Source of the DNA: Pseudomonadota bacterium
GTDB lineage: Bacteria; Pseudomonadota; Alphaproteobacteria; Caulobacterales; Aquidulcibacteraceae
Assembly: GCA_023410295.1 (NCBI GenBank)
Contig: JAEYPY010000077.1
Coordinates: 1 to 5,977, forward strand
Length of the DNA: 5,977 bases
Reading direction: 5' to 3'
Shown: piece by piece, positions 1 to 5,905 of the stretch
Layout of the letters: each line of letters begins with the position of its first letter
How positions within the stretch are numbered: position 1 is the first letter of the stretch
Translations under genes and position numbers: made by a program
Notes under the pieces: model-generated
The model's input: the letters and a program-made list of their open reading frames with translations, nothing else
Database searches by the model: none
Told to the model about the DNA's origin: nothing

Positions 1-452
1 TCGTAGCGCTCGGCGAGCGGCCAGGCGGAGTAGAAGCGTTTATGGACCGCCGGCGCCTCGCCGGCAGGCGCCGACGCTGGCTGGCGAGGACGCCGGCGCT
101 CCATAGCGACGCTGCAGCGGAACGAGACGCGCCAGGCTTCGGGATTGTCGGCGGTGTAGCTGATGCGTTTGCGTTCGCGTTGGCGCTTTTCGCGCTGCGT
201 TTGGCGCACGTCGGGCAGGTCGAGCGCGGCGGCTTCGATGAGCAGCAGTCGGCGCATCAGCGCTTCGGCGACCCGCAGCCACGAGCAGGTAAGTGTGTAA
301 TCCTTGCGAGTCAGGGTGTGGCGGCGGGCGAGATCCTCCGGATTGCCGAACAGCGTGCAGAGCACGTGAAAGAATTGCTGCGCGATCAGCCAGAGCGCGT
401 GCGGCGCGGCGCGTTGAATTTTCTCGGATGGGGGCGGATCGTCGGTGTGCAT
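1..452 (-). CDS. Hypothetical protein, 5' part only (runs off the left edge)
   Basis: An open minus-strand frame begins with ATG at 452-450 (MHTDDPPPSEKIQ...) and stays open to the window edge, giving 150 residues with no stop. I do not recognise the family. Visible parts: a Pro/acidic N-terminus (1-10), a hydrophobic and amphipathic helical stretch (about 17-36), a second helical segment (about 58-80), a strongly charged Arg/Lys/Gln/Glu run (about 83-97), then a Trp-containing segment (106-113), a Pro/Ala/Arg-rich linker (117-137) and the start of a further segment (KRFYSAWPLAERY). No signal peptide or catalytic motif is evident. The Pro/Ala linker is encoded by the inverted repeat at 41-105. 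The frame is open upstream to 557, but there is no other ATG; a GTG lies at 458-456. There is no good Shine-Dalgarno sequence. It lies 126 nt downstream of the SDR gene on the same strand, so co-transcription is possible. Moderate confidence that it is real, based on codon pattern and protein-like composition. Confidence 0.6.
   Translation of the reverse strand, partial: MHTDDPPPSEKIQRAAPHALWLIAQQFFHVLCTLFGNPEDLARRHTLTRKDYTLTCSWLRVAEALMRRLLLIEAAALDLPDVRQTQREKRQRERKRISYTADNPEAWRVSFRCSVAMERRRPRQPASAPAGEAPAVHKRFYSAWPLAERY
41..105. repeat. GC-rich imperfect inverted repeat inside a coding region
   Basis: The left arm (41-65, starting tatggaccgccggcg) and right arm (80-105, ending cgccggcgctccata) are inverted copies that differ by two substitutions and one single-base indel, around a 14-nt loop (66-79). 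The outer ends tatgga/tccata match. The arms would form a long GC-rich hairpin of about 25 bp. The element sits within the minus-strand hypothetical gene and is read through in frame, encoding roughly residues 117-137, a Pro/Ala/Arg/Glu-rich stretch. This resembles dispersed palindromic elements (REP/MITE-like) that land in protein linkers. Only one copy is present in the window, so dispersal is inference. Confidence 0.65.
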
Positions 453-578
453 GGCCACGAGTATGCGCCCGCGCCGAGCTCGGTCGGATTGATTTTGGCG
501 GAGCGCCGGATTTTCAGGCGATTGCCCGCGGGATGGTGTGGATAGGGGTGGAGTCTATCCGCGCTTTTCACGGCTCCT

Positions 579-1238
579 CTACCAGGGCAGTTCTTCGCCG
601 GTGACGGCGTGGGTGAAGCGGCCGGAGGTTTCGAGCATCAACGCATCGATGCGTTGAAGGAGTCCGCGCACGGAGTCTTCCGGCGGGATGCCGTGGTGCG
701 TCATCTCGGTGTTGACCATGCCGGGATGCAAAAGCGCGACGGCGATGCCGCGGCCTTTGAGGTCGTGCGCGAGCGAAACGCCGGCGGCGTTCACGGCGGC
801 TTTCGACATGCGATAGCCGTAATAGCCGCCCGAGCCGTTGTCGCCCATCGAGCCCATGCGGCTGGTGATGATGACGACCTTGGCGCCGTCCTTGAGCAGC
901 GGCGCCAGCGCGTGCGTGACGCGCAGCGGGGCGATGGCGTTGACTTGCAGTTGGCGCTCGATGCCGTCGAAATCGGGATTGTCGAAGCTGCCGGCTTTGA
1001 GGATGCCGGCATTGTTGATGAGAAGATCGATCTGCGCGCCGTCGAGCCGCCGACGCAGTTCGGCGACGGCCCCGGCGTCGGCGACATCGACGCTGGCTTC
1101 GACGCGGACGCCGAGGCTGTCGAGCTCTTCGGAGCTTTTGCGGCAGATGGCGATGACGTCATCGCCGCGGGCTTTGAGCTGGCGGCAGAGCTCAAGGCCG
1201 ATGCCGCGGTTCGCGCCGGTTACGACTGCCAGGGCCAT
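579..1238 (-). CDS. Short-chain dehydrogenase/reductase (classical SDR)
   Basis: A 219-residue NAD(P)-dependent oxidoreductase with a single Rossmann fold, presumably cytosolic; substrate unknown. Visible motifs: the cofactor-binding TGANRGIG at residues 7-14, NNAG at 75-78, catalytic Asn100 (VNAIAP), Ser126 (IITSRMG), the YxxxK pair Tyr142/Lys146 (GYRMSK), and the HPG motif at 171-173. The full Asn-Ser-Tyr-Lys tetrad is therefore present. Arg11 in the glycine-rich loop would fit NADPH preference (inference). The GYRMSKAAVN segment recalls the C-factor/sniffer-like SDR group. Length is slightly short for classical SDRs (about 250) but complete. The ATG at 1238-1236 is chosen because TGxxxGIG then lies at the expected distance from the N-terminus and GGAGA precedes it by 8 nt. 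A longer in-frame start at 1457 would add 73 residues translated from the palindromic repeat and is rejected. No evident link to the sugar operon; it is separated from it by a terminator. Confidence 0.93.
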   Translation of the reverse strand: MALAVVTGANRGIGLELCRQLKARGDDVIAICRKSSEELDSLGVRVEASVDVADAGAVAELRRRLDGAQIDLLINNAGILKAGSFDNPDFDGIERQLQVNAIAPLRVTHALAPLLKDGAKVVIITSRMGSMGDNGSGGYYGYRMSKAAVNAAGVSLAHDLKGRGIAVALLHPGMVNTEMTHHGIPPEDSVRGLLQRIDALMLETSGRFTHAVTGEELPW

Positions 1239-1246
1239 GGTGGGGG

Positions 1247-1251
1247 TCTCC
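1247..1251 (-). promoter_or_regulatory. Shine-Dalgarno sequence of the SDR gene
   Basis: GGAGA on the minus strand lies 8 nt before the ATG at 1238-1236. It supports the short 219-residue start over the longer in-frame start at 1457. Confidence 0.7.
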
Positions 1252-1266
1252 GTTGGGGCTGCCCAC

Positions 1267-1295
1267 AAGATAGGACGCGATCTAATCCTCGTCAT
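1267..1295 (-). promoter_or_regulatory. Candidate promoter of the SDR gene
   Basis: On the minus strand, ATGACG (1295-1290, 4 of 6 to TTGACA) and TATCTT (1272-1267, 4 of 6 to TATAAT) are separated by 17 nt. Transcription would start near 1260, about 20 nt before the start codon. The -35 box coincides with the terminal arm of the palindromic repeat at 1289-1395. This is a consensus match by eye only. Confidence 0.3.
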
Positions 1296-1395
1296 TCCGG
1301 ACGCGCGGAGCGCGGTCCGGAACCCAGGGGCCAAACGCACCGCTCTATCATCCCCTCGGTTCCGGGTTCTCGCTCCGCGAGCCCCGGAATGACGA
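1289..1395. repeat. REP-like intergenic palindromic element
   Basis: The terminal arms are perfect 12-bp inverted copies: tcgtcattccgg (1289-1300) and ccggaatgacga (1384-1395). Each half contains its own smaller palindrome (ccggac...gtccgg at 1297-1320; ccggg...ccccgg at about 1362-1387), and the inner parts ggaaccca (1319-1326) and ggttcc (1358-1363) are also partly complementary. The layout, with CATTCCGG ends and GGAACCC inside, matches the style of dispersed intergenic palindromes common in alphaproteobacterial genomes (family knowledge; copy number cannot be seen here). It fills the gap between the DUF4910 gene terminator and the SDR promoter region. Confidence 0.75.
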
Positions 1396-1408
1396 TTTGG
1401 GATGTGCG

Positions 1409-1448
1409 CAAACAGAAAAGGCCGCGACGCCTTTGCGCCGCGGCCTTT
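1409..1448 (-). terminator. Intrinsic terminator of the DUF4910 gene
   Basis: A perfect 10-bp stem, aaaggccgcg (1417-1426) with cgcggccttt (1439-1448), encloses a 12-nt loop. Read on the minus strand the stem ends in CCTTT and runs into TCTGTTT, a U-rich tail. It begins 20 nt after the stop codon of the DUF4910 gene, the right place and orientation to end that transcript and insulate the SDR gene. Confidence 0.8.
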
Positions 1449-1468
1449 GTCCCCCATTTCCGCCCGCT

Positions 1469-2797
1469 TTAGTCTTCGACGCGCAGGAGGCCGTTCTCGC
1501 TCAGAACCTTCGCCGCATCGTGGATGCGCTCGTAGGGGAGCTTGGCGCGTTGGGCGATGTCGAGCAGCGAGTGCTGGCCGTCTGACTGGTTGAGCATCCA
1601 GAACACCGGCAGGTTGGCGTCATAGGCTTTCTTGTCGCCGCCGATGGCGCCGTAGAGGCCGCGCTTGCCGAGGTTCGGCTCGCCGTGCGGGGCAAGGTTT
1701 ACGGTGCGATACTCGTTCTCGAGGATGTCGATGATCTGCAGCGTGTGCTTGTAGGATTTCTCCAGCGCCTCCGGCTTCAGGAATTCCATGTTGTCCGCGG
1801 AGGTATGGTATTCTGGAAAGAGGCCGAAGCGCGAACGCAGCAGCAGGCCGACATTCAAGCGGAAGGCCGGCGAGTTGTATTGGCGCTCGTCGTAGCCGTA
1901 GGGCCAGAAGTCGACGATGTTCGGGTTCGCCTCTTCATCGCGCAGGATCTTTTCCACGGCTTTGTCGATGATGGCGTCGCCGGCTTGGCTGCGCTTGTAG
2001 GTCGGCCCGCCCGGATCGCCGACACACGAGAGGATGAGGCCGTTCTTGATGCGCTTGATCTTCTCTTCGTTGCGCGAAAGCCACGTGATCGAGCCGATCG
2101 TGCCGGGGGCGAAGATGAATTGGTAGGAGTAGCGCGTCTTGCCCTGGAGTGAGGTCAGCGCCTGCGCCAGGTGCGTGTTGACGCTCATGCCCGAGCAATT
2201 GTCGTTGGCCAGCGAGGGGTGGCAGCAATGGGCTGAGAAGAGGAAGATCTCGTCGCTCTCGCCCTGCAGGAAATATTCGCCATAGGTCAGCGAGCCATTC
2301 GGGTTGTGGTCGCTGTCGATGAAGGCCTCGTATTCGCCGTCGGGCAGGCTCATCAGCTGGTCGTGGCTCATGCAGAAGCCCCAGTTGATGTTGTAATAGC
2401 TGGTCCGGTACGGGATCAGGTCGGGCTGATCCGGCATGGTGAAGATGTGCTTCTTCAGCTCGGAGAGCTGGAATTTGCCGCTGATCGGGGCGGAATAGTT
2501 AAGCACATGCAGGTTGTGCTTCTTGAAGTCGATGATCTTGTTGCCTTGCGGATCCTTGATCCAGGCGTCGCGAATGTTCCATTCCGGCGCAATGGTCCAG
2601 TCGAAAGCTTGCGTGCCCGACGGGACTTCATGGATTTCGAGATCGATCTTCGAGCCGATGTGGCCCAGCGTCTCGCGCACGCCGTTGCCCGAAATGGAAC
2701 GGCAGATCGGGTAGAGCGTATTGGCAAAATCCCACAGCTCCTGGCCGATGCCCGGCTTGTAGAGCTTCTGCACGAGGGATTCACGGATCATCGGCAT
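1469..2797 (-). CDS. DUF4910 / DUF2172 aminopeptidase-like protein
   Basis: A complete 442-residue protein matching the aminopeptidase-like family that I recall as COG4310 (Pfam DUF2172 plus DUF4910, with a C-terminal winged helix). Residues 1-60 hold the N-terminal signature LYPICRSISGNGVRETL. The M28-peptidase-like core includes SAHCCHPSLANDNCSG (His190, His193, Asp199; the family form is HxxHPSxxNDNxSG), PYGYDERQY (299-307) and EYHTSADN (329-336, His331), which are likely zinc ligands. Residues about 395-442 look like a winged-helix fold (LLDIAQRAKLPYERIHDAAKVLSENGLL). No signal peptide or membrane segment is seen, so it is probably cytosolic. Such proteins recur in O-antigen and capsule clusters, but to my knowledge their substrate is not established; removal of an aminoacyl or acyl group from a sugar intermediate is one guess. 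It is divergent from the sugar-nucleotide operon across 305 nt. The start at 2797 is supported by GAGGAA 8 nt upstream. Family is certain; function is not. Confidence 0.93.
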   Translation of the reverse strand: MPMIRESLVQKLYKPGIGQELWDFANTLYPICRSISGNGVRETLGHIGSKIDLEIHEVPSGTQAFDWTIAPEWNIRDAWIKDPQGNKIIDFKKHNLHVLNYSAPISGKFQLSELKKHIFTMPDQPDLIPYRTSYYNINWGFCMSHDQLMSLPDGEYEAFIDSDHNPNGSLTYGEYFLQGESDEIFLFSAHCCHPSLANDNCSGMSVNTHLAQALTSLQGKTRYSYQFIFAPGTIGSITWLSRNEEKIKRIKNGLILSCVGDPGGPTYKRSQAGDAIIDKAVEKILRDEEANPNIVDFWPYGYDERQYNSPAFRLNVGLLLRSRFGLFPEYHTSADNMEFLKPEALEKSYKHTLQIIDILENEYRTVNLAPHGEPNLGKRGLYGAIGGDKKAYDANLPVFWMLNQSDGQHSLLDIAQRAKLPYERIHDAAKVLSENGLLRVED

Positions 2798-2805
2798 TGA
2801 ACGGC

Positions 2806-2811
2806 TTCCTC
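2806..2811 (-). promoter_or_regulatory. Shine-Dalgarno sequence of the DUF4910 gene
   Basis: GAGGAA on the minus strand lies 8 nt before the ATG at 2797-2795. It favours this start over the in-frame ATG two codons further on (2791-2789), which would lie 14 nt away. Confidence 0.75.
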
Positions 2812-2957
2812 AAAAGCGCACTGGAACGTCGCACGGGCGGTACGCAAGCATGTATCGGGCCGCGCTTCGATGCGCCGCGGGCCGTTCACGCGCCGGCTGA
2901 TGCTCCAAATTTTGTCGGGACTTTCCAGGTGCCGTCAGAGCCCGGTTCTTGTCAAGC

Positions 2958-2981
2958 AAAACGCCTATAAACGGGTGTTTT
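2958..2981. promoter_or_regulatory. Candidate operator: AT-flanked palindrome
   Basis: aaaacgcc (2958-2965) and ggtgtttt (2974-2981) are inverted copies with one mismatch, separated by the 8-nt spacer tataaacg. The position in the middle of a divergent intergenic region and the symmetric form suit a dimeric repressor or activator site. As plus-strand RNA the mismatch becomes a G-U pair, giving an 8-bp hairpin, but no upstream plus-strand gene needs a terminator here. Assignment as an operator is inference. Confidence 0.3.
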
Positions 2982-3102
2982 CCGCCTATTGGACGAAGCC
3001 GTTGACGCGCGCGGGAATTGGTGCGCGTAACAGCGGCGGTACGGCACGAAGGTTGCAGCCTTAACGGCGCATGCGTGCAAATTTCACCGCTCGGGCAAAG
3101 TC

Positions 3103-3888
3103 ATGAAAGTTGTTCTCTTCTGCGGCGGCATGGGCACTCGGATTCGGGAGTATTCCGAATCCATCCCCAAGCCCATGATCCCAATCGGCCACCAGCCGAT
3201 CCTGTGGCATGTCATGAATTACTACAGCCAGTACGGGCACAAGGATTTCGTGCTCTGCCTCGGCTACAAAGCCAACACGGTGAAGGACTTCTTCCTTAAC
3301 TATAAGACGCAGACCTACGGCGACTGCATCGTCGAAGGCGCCAAGATCGAGATGCTGGGTCCGCGCGAGGAAGATTGGCGCGTCGCCATGATCGATACCG
3401 GGGTGTGGCGCAATATCGGCAGCCGTCTCTGGGCCGTGCGCGATCACGTCAAGGACGAGAAGATGTTCTTGGCCAATTACAGCGACGGGCTCTCGAACGT
3501 GAATCTCGACGACATGATCGAGAAATTCCAGAAGAGCGACAAGATCGCCTGCTTCCTGGCCGTGCACCCGCCGGTGACCTATCACATCGCCGACATCGCC
3601 GACGACGGGCGCGTGCGCGAGTTCATCACCTCGGACAATTCCGAAATCTGGATCAATGGCGGCTACTTCCTGCTCAAGCCGGAAATCTTCGACTACATGA
3701 ATGACGGCGAAGAGCTGGTGGTCGAGCCGTTCTCGCGGCTGATCAAAGAGAACAAGCTGATGGCCTACAAGCACACCGGCTTCTGGCGCTCGATGGATAC
3801 GCTGCGCGACCGTCAGGTGCTCGAAGACATGATGGAAAAGGGCGACATGCCCTGGAAGGTCAACGGCAACGGCGCGAAGCCGAAATAA
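3103..3888 (+). CDS. RfbF-like sugar-1-phosphate nucleotidyltransferase
   Basis: A complete 261-residue cytosolic nucleotidyltransferase close in length and layout to glucose-1-phosphate cytidylyltransferase (RfbF/DdhA, about 257 residues), which makes CDP-glucose from CTP and glucose-1-phosphate. Visible elements: nucleotide-binding GGMGTR (8-13) with Lys23 in PKPM, HVMNYYSQYGHKDFVLCLGYK (36-56), IDTG (97-100), the metal-binding Asp128 in NYSDG, sugar-binding WINGG (183-187), and GFWRSMDT (226-233) with the second metal ligand Asp232. The usual EKP segment before WINGG in RfbF is replaced by FITSDNSEI, so specificity for glucose or CTP should not be assumed. It is the first gene of a plus-strand operon; the ATG at 3103 starts directly at the beta strand MKVVLFCGG, the only sensible start, though its Shine-Dalgarno is poor. 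Its stop is 1 nt before the next start, suggesting translational coupling. Confidence 0.9.
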   Translation: MKVVLFCGGMGTRIREYSESIPKPMIPIGHQPILWHVMNYYSQYGHKDFVLCLGYKANTVKDFFLNYKTQTYGDCIVEGAKIEMLGPREEDWRVAMIDTGVWRNIGSRLWAVRDHVKDEKMFLANYSDGLSNVNLDDMIEKFQKSDKIACFLAVHPPVTYHIADIADDGRVREFITSDNSEIWINGGYFLLKPEIFDYMNDGEELVVEPFSRLIKENKLMAYKHTGFWRSMDTLRDRQVLEDMMEKGDMPWKVNGNGAKPK

Positions 3889-3889
3889 C

Positions 3890-4537
3890 ATGCTCGCGCT
3901 CGACCTCGCACGGCCGGGCAGGGCGCTCAAAGTCCTGGCCATCGGCGCGCACTCCGACGACATCGAAATCGGCGCGGGCGGCGCGATCCTTTCCTGGATC
4001 GAGTCGGGCGCTGAAGTGTCGGTCGATTGGTGCGCGCTTTCGGCGCCGGGCGAACGCGCCGATGAAGCGCGTGCCAGCGCGATGGAATTTCTGGCTGGCG
4101 CGGCGCGGGCGGACATTCATCTCAGCGATTTTCGCGACGGTTATTTTCCGGCCGAGCGCACGGCGGTGAAGGATTGGGTCGAGGGGCTGAAGAAGCTTGA
4201 GACGCCGGATGTGATCCTCTGCCATCAACGTAACGACGCGCACCAAGATCACCGGCTGGTATGCGAGCTGGTTTGGAATACGTTCCGCGATCACCTGATC
4301 TTGGAGTACGAGATTCCGAAATGGGATGGCGACCTCGGCCAGCCCAATGTGTACGTCGAACTCAGCGAAGCGGTGCTGGCGCGCAAGATCGAGCTCTTGC
4401 ACAAGCATTTCGGCACGCAGCGCTCGAAGGCGTGGTTCGACGACGAGACCTTCCGCGGCCTCGCGCGGCTGCGCGGGGTTGAGTGCCGCGCGCGCTACGC
4501 CGAGGCGTTTTTCGCGCGCAAACTGCTTTTGAAATAG
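3890..4537 (+). CDS. PIG-L family deacetylase (LmbE-like)
   Basis: A complete 215-residue zinc-dependent N-deacetylase of the PIG-L/LmbE family, whose members remove the acetyl group from N-acetylglucosamine conjugates and related amino sugars. The zinc motif appears as GAHSDDIEIGAGG (19-31) in place of the common AHPDDE form; His21 and Asp24 are the expected ligands, with Asp23 as the likely general base. The second motif is HQRNDAHQDHR (112-122), supplying His121 as third ligand and His118 nearby. Length is usual for the family (about 200-250). No signal peptide or membrane span is visible, so it should act on a cytosolic intermediate such as a nucleotide or free sugar. The ATG follows the nucleotidyltransferase stop by 1 nt and the gene ends 6 nt before the aminotransferase. 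In this context it probably unmasks an amine on the sugar being built (inference). The exact substrate is unknown. Confidence 0.92.
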   Translation: MLALDLARPGRALKVLAIGAHSDDIEIGAGGAILSWIESGAEVSVDWCALSAPGERADEARASAMEFLAGAARADIHLSDFRDGYFPAERTAVKDWVEGLKKLETPDVILCHQRNDAHQDHRLVCELVWNTFRDHLILEYEIPKWDGDLGQPNVYVELSEAVLARKIELLHKHFGTQRSKAWFDDETFRGLARLRGVECRARYAEAFFARKLLLK

Positions 4538-4543
4538 GACCTC

Positions 4544-5905
4544 ATGACGATGGCTCATCGCGGCTTCGAAAAATCCAACGCCCTACGCGAGAAGGGTCAG
4601 CGCCTTATCCCGGGCGGCGCGCACACCTACGCCAAGGGCGATGACCAATATCCGCTGCTGGCGCCGGGCCACATCGTGCGCGGCAAGGGCTGCCGCGCTT
4701 GGGACGCGGACGGCAACGAATACATCGAGTACGGCATGGGCAATCGCGCTGTGACGCTCGGCCATGCCTATGAGCCGGTGCTGGCGGCGGTGCGCGCGGA
4801 GCTGGAGAATGGCGTCAACTTCACGCGCCCGGCGGCAATCGAAGTGGCGGCGGCGGAGAAGTTTCTCTCCATGATCCCCAACGCGGAGATGGTGAAATTC
4901 TCCAAGGACGGTTCGGACGCAACTTCCGGCGCGGTGAAGATCGCGCGCGCCTATACCGGCCGCGATTACATCGCCATTTGCGGCGATCATCCGTTCTTTG
5001 CGGTGGACGATTGGTTCATCGGCTCGACGCCCATCAATGGCGGCGTGCCGAAGGCGGTCAGCGATCTGACGCTGAAGTTCAAGTACAACGACATCGAGAG
5101 CGTCAAAGCGCTGTTGGCGCAGTATCCGGGCCAGATCGCCGGCTTCATCATGGAGCCGACGCGCGGCGTCGATCCGAAGGACAATTTCCTGCACGAAGTG
5201 AAGCGGCTCGCGCATGAGGCGGGCGCGCTCTTCATCCTGGATGAAATGATCTCGGGCTTCCGCATCCATCCTTATGGCGCGCAGCACAAGTACGACATCG
5301 ACCCCGATCTCTCGACCTGGGGCAAGGCGATCGCCAATGGCTTCTCGGTCTCGGCCCTCGTCGGCAGGCGCGAGTACATGCGCCTCGGCGACCTGGTGCA
5401 GTGGGATAAGCCGCGCGTGTTTCTCATGTCGACCACGCATGGCGGGGAGACGCACGGCCTCGCGGCGATGATGGCGACGATGGACGTTTACAAGAACGAG
5501 CCGGTGATCGAGCACATGATCCGCGTCGGTCAGCGTCTGATGACCGGCATCGAGCAGGCCGCGCGCGTTCGCGGCGTGCATGAGCACATCACTGTTATGG
5601 GCATGCCCTCCAACGCTGTGTTCGGCACGACGGATCCAGACAAAAAGCCGAGCCAGGCGTATCGCTGCGTGCTGCTGCAGGAGCTGATCAAGCGCGGCGT
5701 GCTCGCGCCGTCGATCGTGGTATCCTACGCGCACAAGGATGCCGATATCGATCAGACCATCGAGGCGTTCGATGGCGCGATGGAGATTTATGCGCGCGCG
5801 CTGAATGATGGGGCCGAAAAGCACCTCATTGGCCCGCCGTCGGAAATGGTCTATCGCAGCTACAACAAGAAGCCTGCCTCGGCTGAGGCGAAGGAAGTGG
5901 CGTGA
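4544..5905 (+). CDS. Class III PLP-dependent aminotransferase (GSAM-like)
   Basis: A complete 453-residue fold-type I, class III aminotransferase most like glutamate-1-semialdehyde 2,1-aminomutase (about 430 residues). Visible elements: N-terminal LIPGGAHTYAKGDDQYP (21-37), PLP-phosphate-binding KDGSDATSGAVKIARAYTGR (121-140), Glu204 in FIMEPTRG, the pyridine-N-binding Asp233 in ILDEMISGFR, the Schiff-base Lys261 in TWGKAIANG, and STTHGGETHGLAA (297-308). All catalytic residues needed for PLP chemistry are present. Being in an operon with sugar-nucleotide genes, rather than tetrapyrrole genes, argues that it aminates a keto or aldehyde sugar intermediate (inference). An AGGA at 4536-4539, overlapping the upstream stop, lies 4 nt from the ATG at 4544 and 10 nt from the in-frame ATG at 4550, so translation may begin at either; the difference is two residues. 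The stop overlaps the next GTG start. Residues 440-453 are an Ala/Lys/Glu-rich tail. Confidence 0.93.
   Translation: MTMAHRGFEKSNALREKGQRLIPGGAHTYAKGDDQYPLLAPGHIVRGKGCRAWDADGNEYIEYGMGNRAVTLGHAYEPVLAAVRAELENGVNFTRPAAIEVAAAEKFLSMIPNAEMVKFSKDGSDATSGAVKIARAYTGRDYIAICGDHPFFAVDDWFIGSTPINGGVPKAVSDLTLKFKYNDIESVKALLAQYPGQIAGFIMEPTRGVDPKDNFLHEVKRLAHEAGALFILDEMISGFRIHPYGAQHKYDIDPDLSTWGKAIANGFSVSALVGRREYMRLGDLVQWDKPRVFLMSTTHGGETHGLAAMMATMDVYKNEPVIEHMIRVGQRLMTGIEQAARVRGVHEHITVMGMPSNAVFGTTDPDKKPSQAYRCVLLQELIKRGVLAPSIVVSYAHKDADIDQTIEAFDGAMEIYARALNDGAEKHLIGPPSEMVYRSYNKKPASAEAKEVA

Larger units (their letters stand above)
2798..3102. other. Divergent intergenic region (305 nt)
   Basis: This stretch separates the minus-strand DUF4910 gene from the plus-strand sugar-nucleotide operon and should contain promoters for both. 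No convincing coding sequence is seen. For the plus strand, TTGACG (3002-3007) followed after 18 nt by CGTAAC (3026-3031) is a weak promoter candidate with only 3 of 6 matches at -10. On the minus strand, TTGACA (2955-2950) is a perfect -35 hexamer, but nothing resembling a -10 follows at 16-18 nt. A 24-nt imperfect palindrome lies at 2958-2981, and an 8-nt palindrome cgcatgcg at 3068-3075 is 27 nt upstream of the operon's first codon. I see no riboswitch-like structure. Confidence 0.6.

Noticed and set aside
42..545. A 167-residue plus-strand open frame at the left edge
   Set aside because: The opposite strand gives a more protein-like sequence with a plausible start at 452 and continuation off the edge; the plus frame runs into the gap before the SDR gene.
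536..568. Hairpin ggatag (540-545) / ctatcc (555-560) followed by tttt, as a terminator
   Set aside because: The T run follows it only on the plus strand, where no gene ends; on the minus strand, where the SDR transcript passes, the stem is only 6 bp and lacks a U-rich tail.
386..571. A 61-residue minus-strand frame just after the SDR stop
   Set aside because: It overlaps the better-supported hypothetical gene in another frame, uses GTG without an SD sequence, and its Pro/Arg-rich content looks non-coding.
1239..1457. 73-residue N-terminal extension of the SDR from an in-frame start at 1457
   Set aside because: The extension is translated from the terminator and REP-like repeat, has no SD support, and would displace the cofactor motif far from the N-terminus.
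609..1472. A 287-residue plus-strand open frame opposite the SDR gene
   Set aside because: It reads through the palindromic repeat and the terminator, and its content is the complement of a well-defined SDR.
2870..3064. A 64-residue basic open frame in the divergent intergenic region
   Set aside because: No SD sequence, no family resemblance, and it would overlap the expected promoter region of the sugar operon.
3061..3075. TTAA at 3061 as a CtrA-type binding site
   Set aside because: The second TTAA half-site expected after 7 nt is absent.
3061..4116. A 351-residue minus-strand open frame opposite the nucleotidyltransferase and PIG-L genes
   Set aside because: It spans two unrelated genes and their junction, has low-complexity composition and no motif; a shadow of high GC codon bias.
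3860..4558. A 232-residue minus-strand open frame opposite the PIG-L deacetylase gene
   Set aside because: It covers both ends of a well-supported gene and has no protein-like motif of its own.
4583..5824. A 413-residue open frame on the minus strand opposite the aminotransferase gene
   Set aside because: It is the antisense shadow of a GC-rich gene; its translation is rich in His/Arg/Ala/Asp with no recognisable domain, while the plus strand encodes a complete catalytic aminotransferase.
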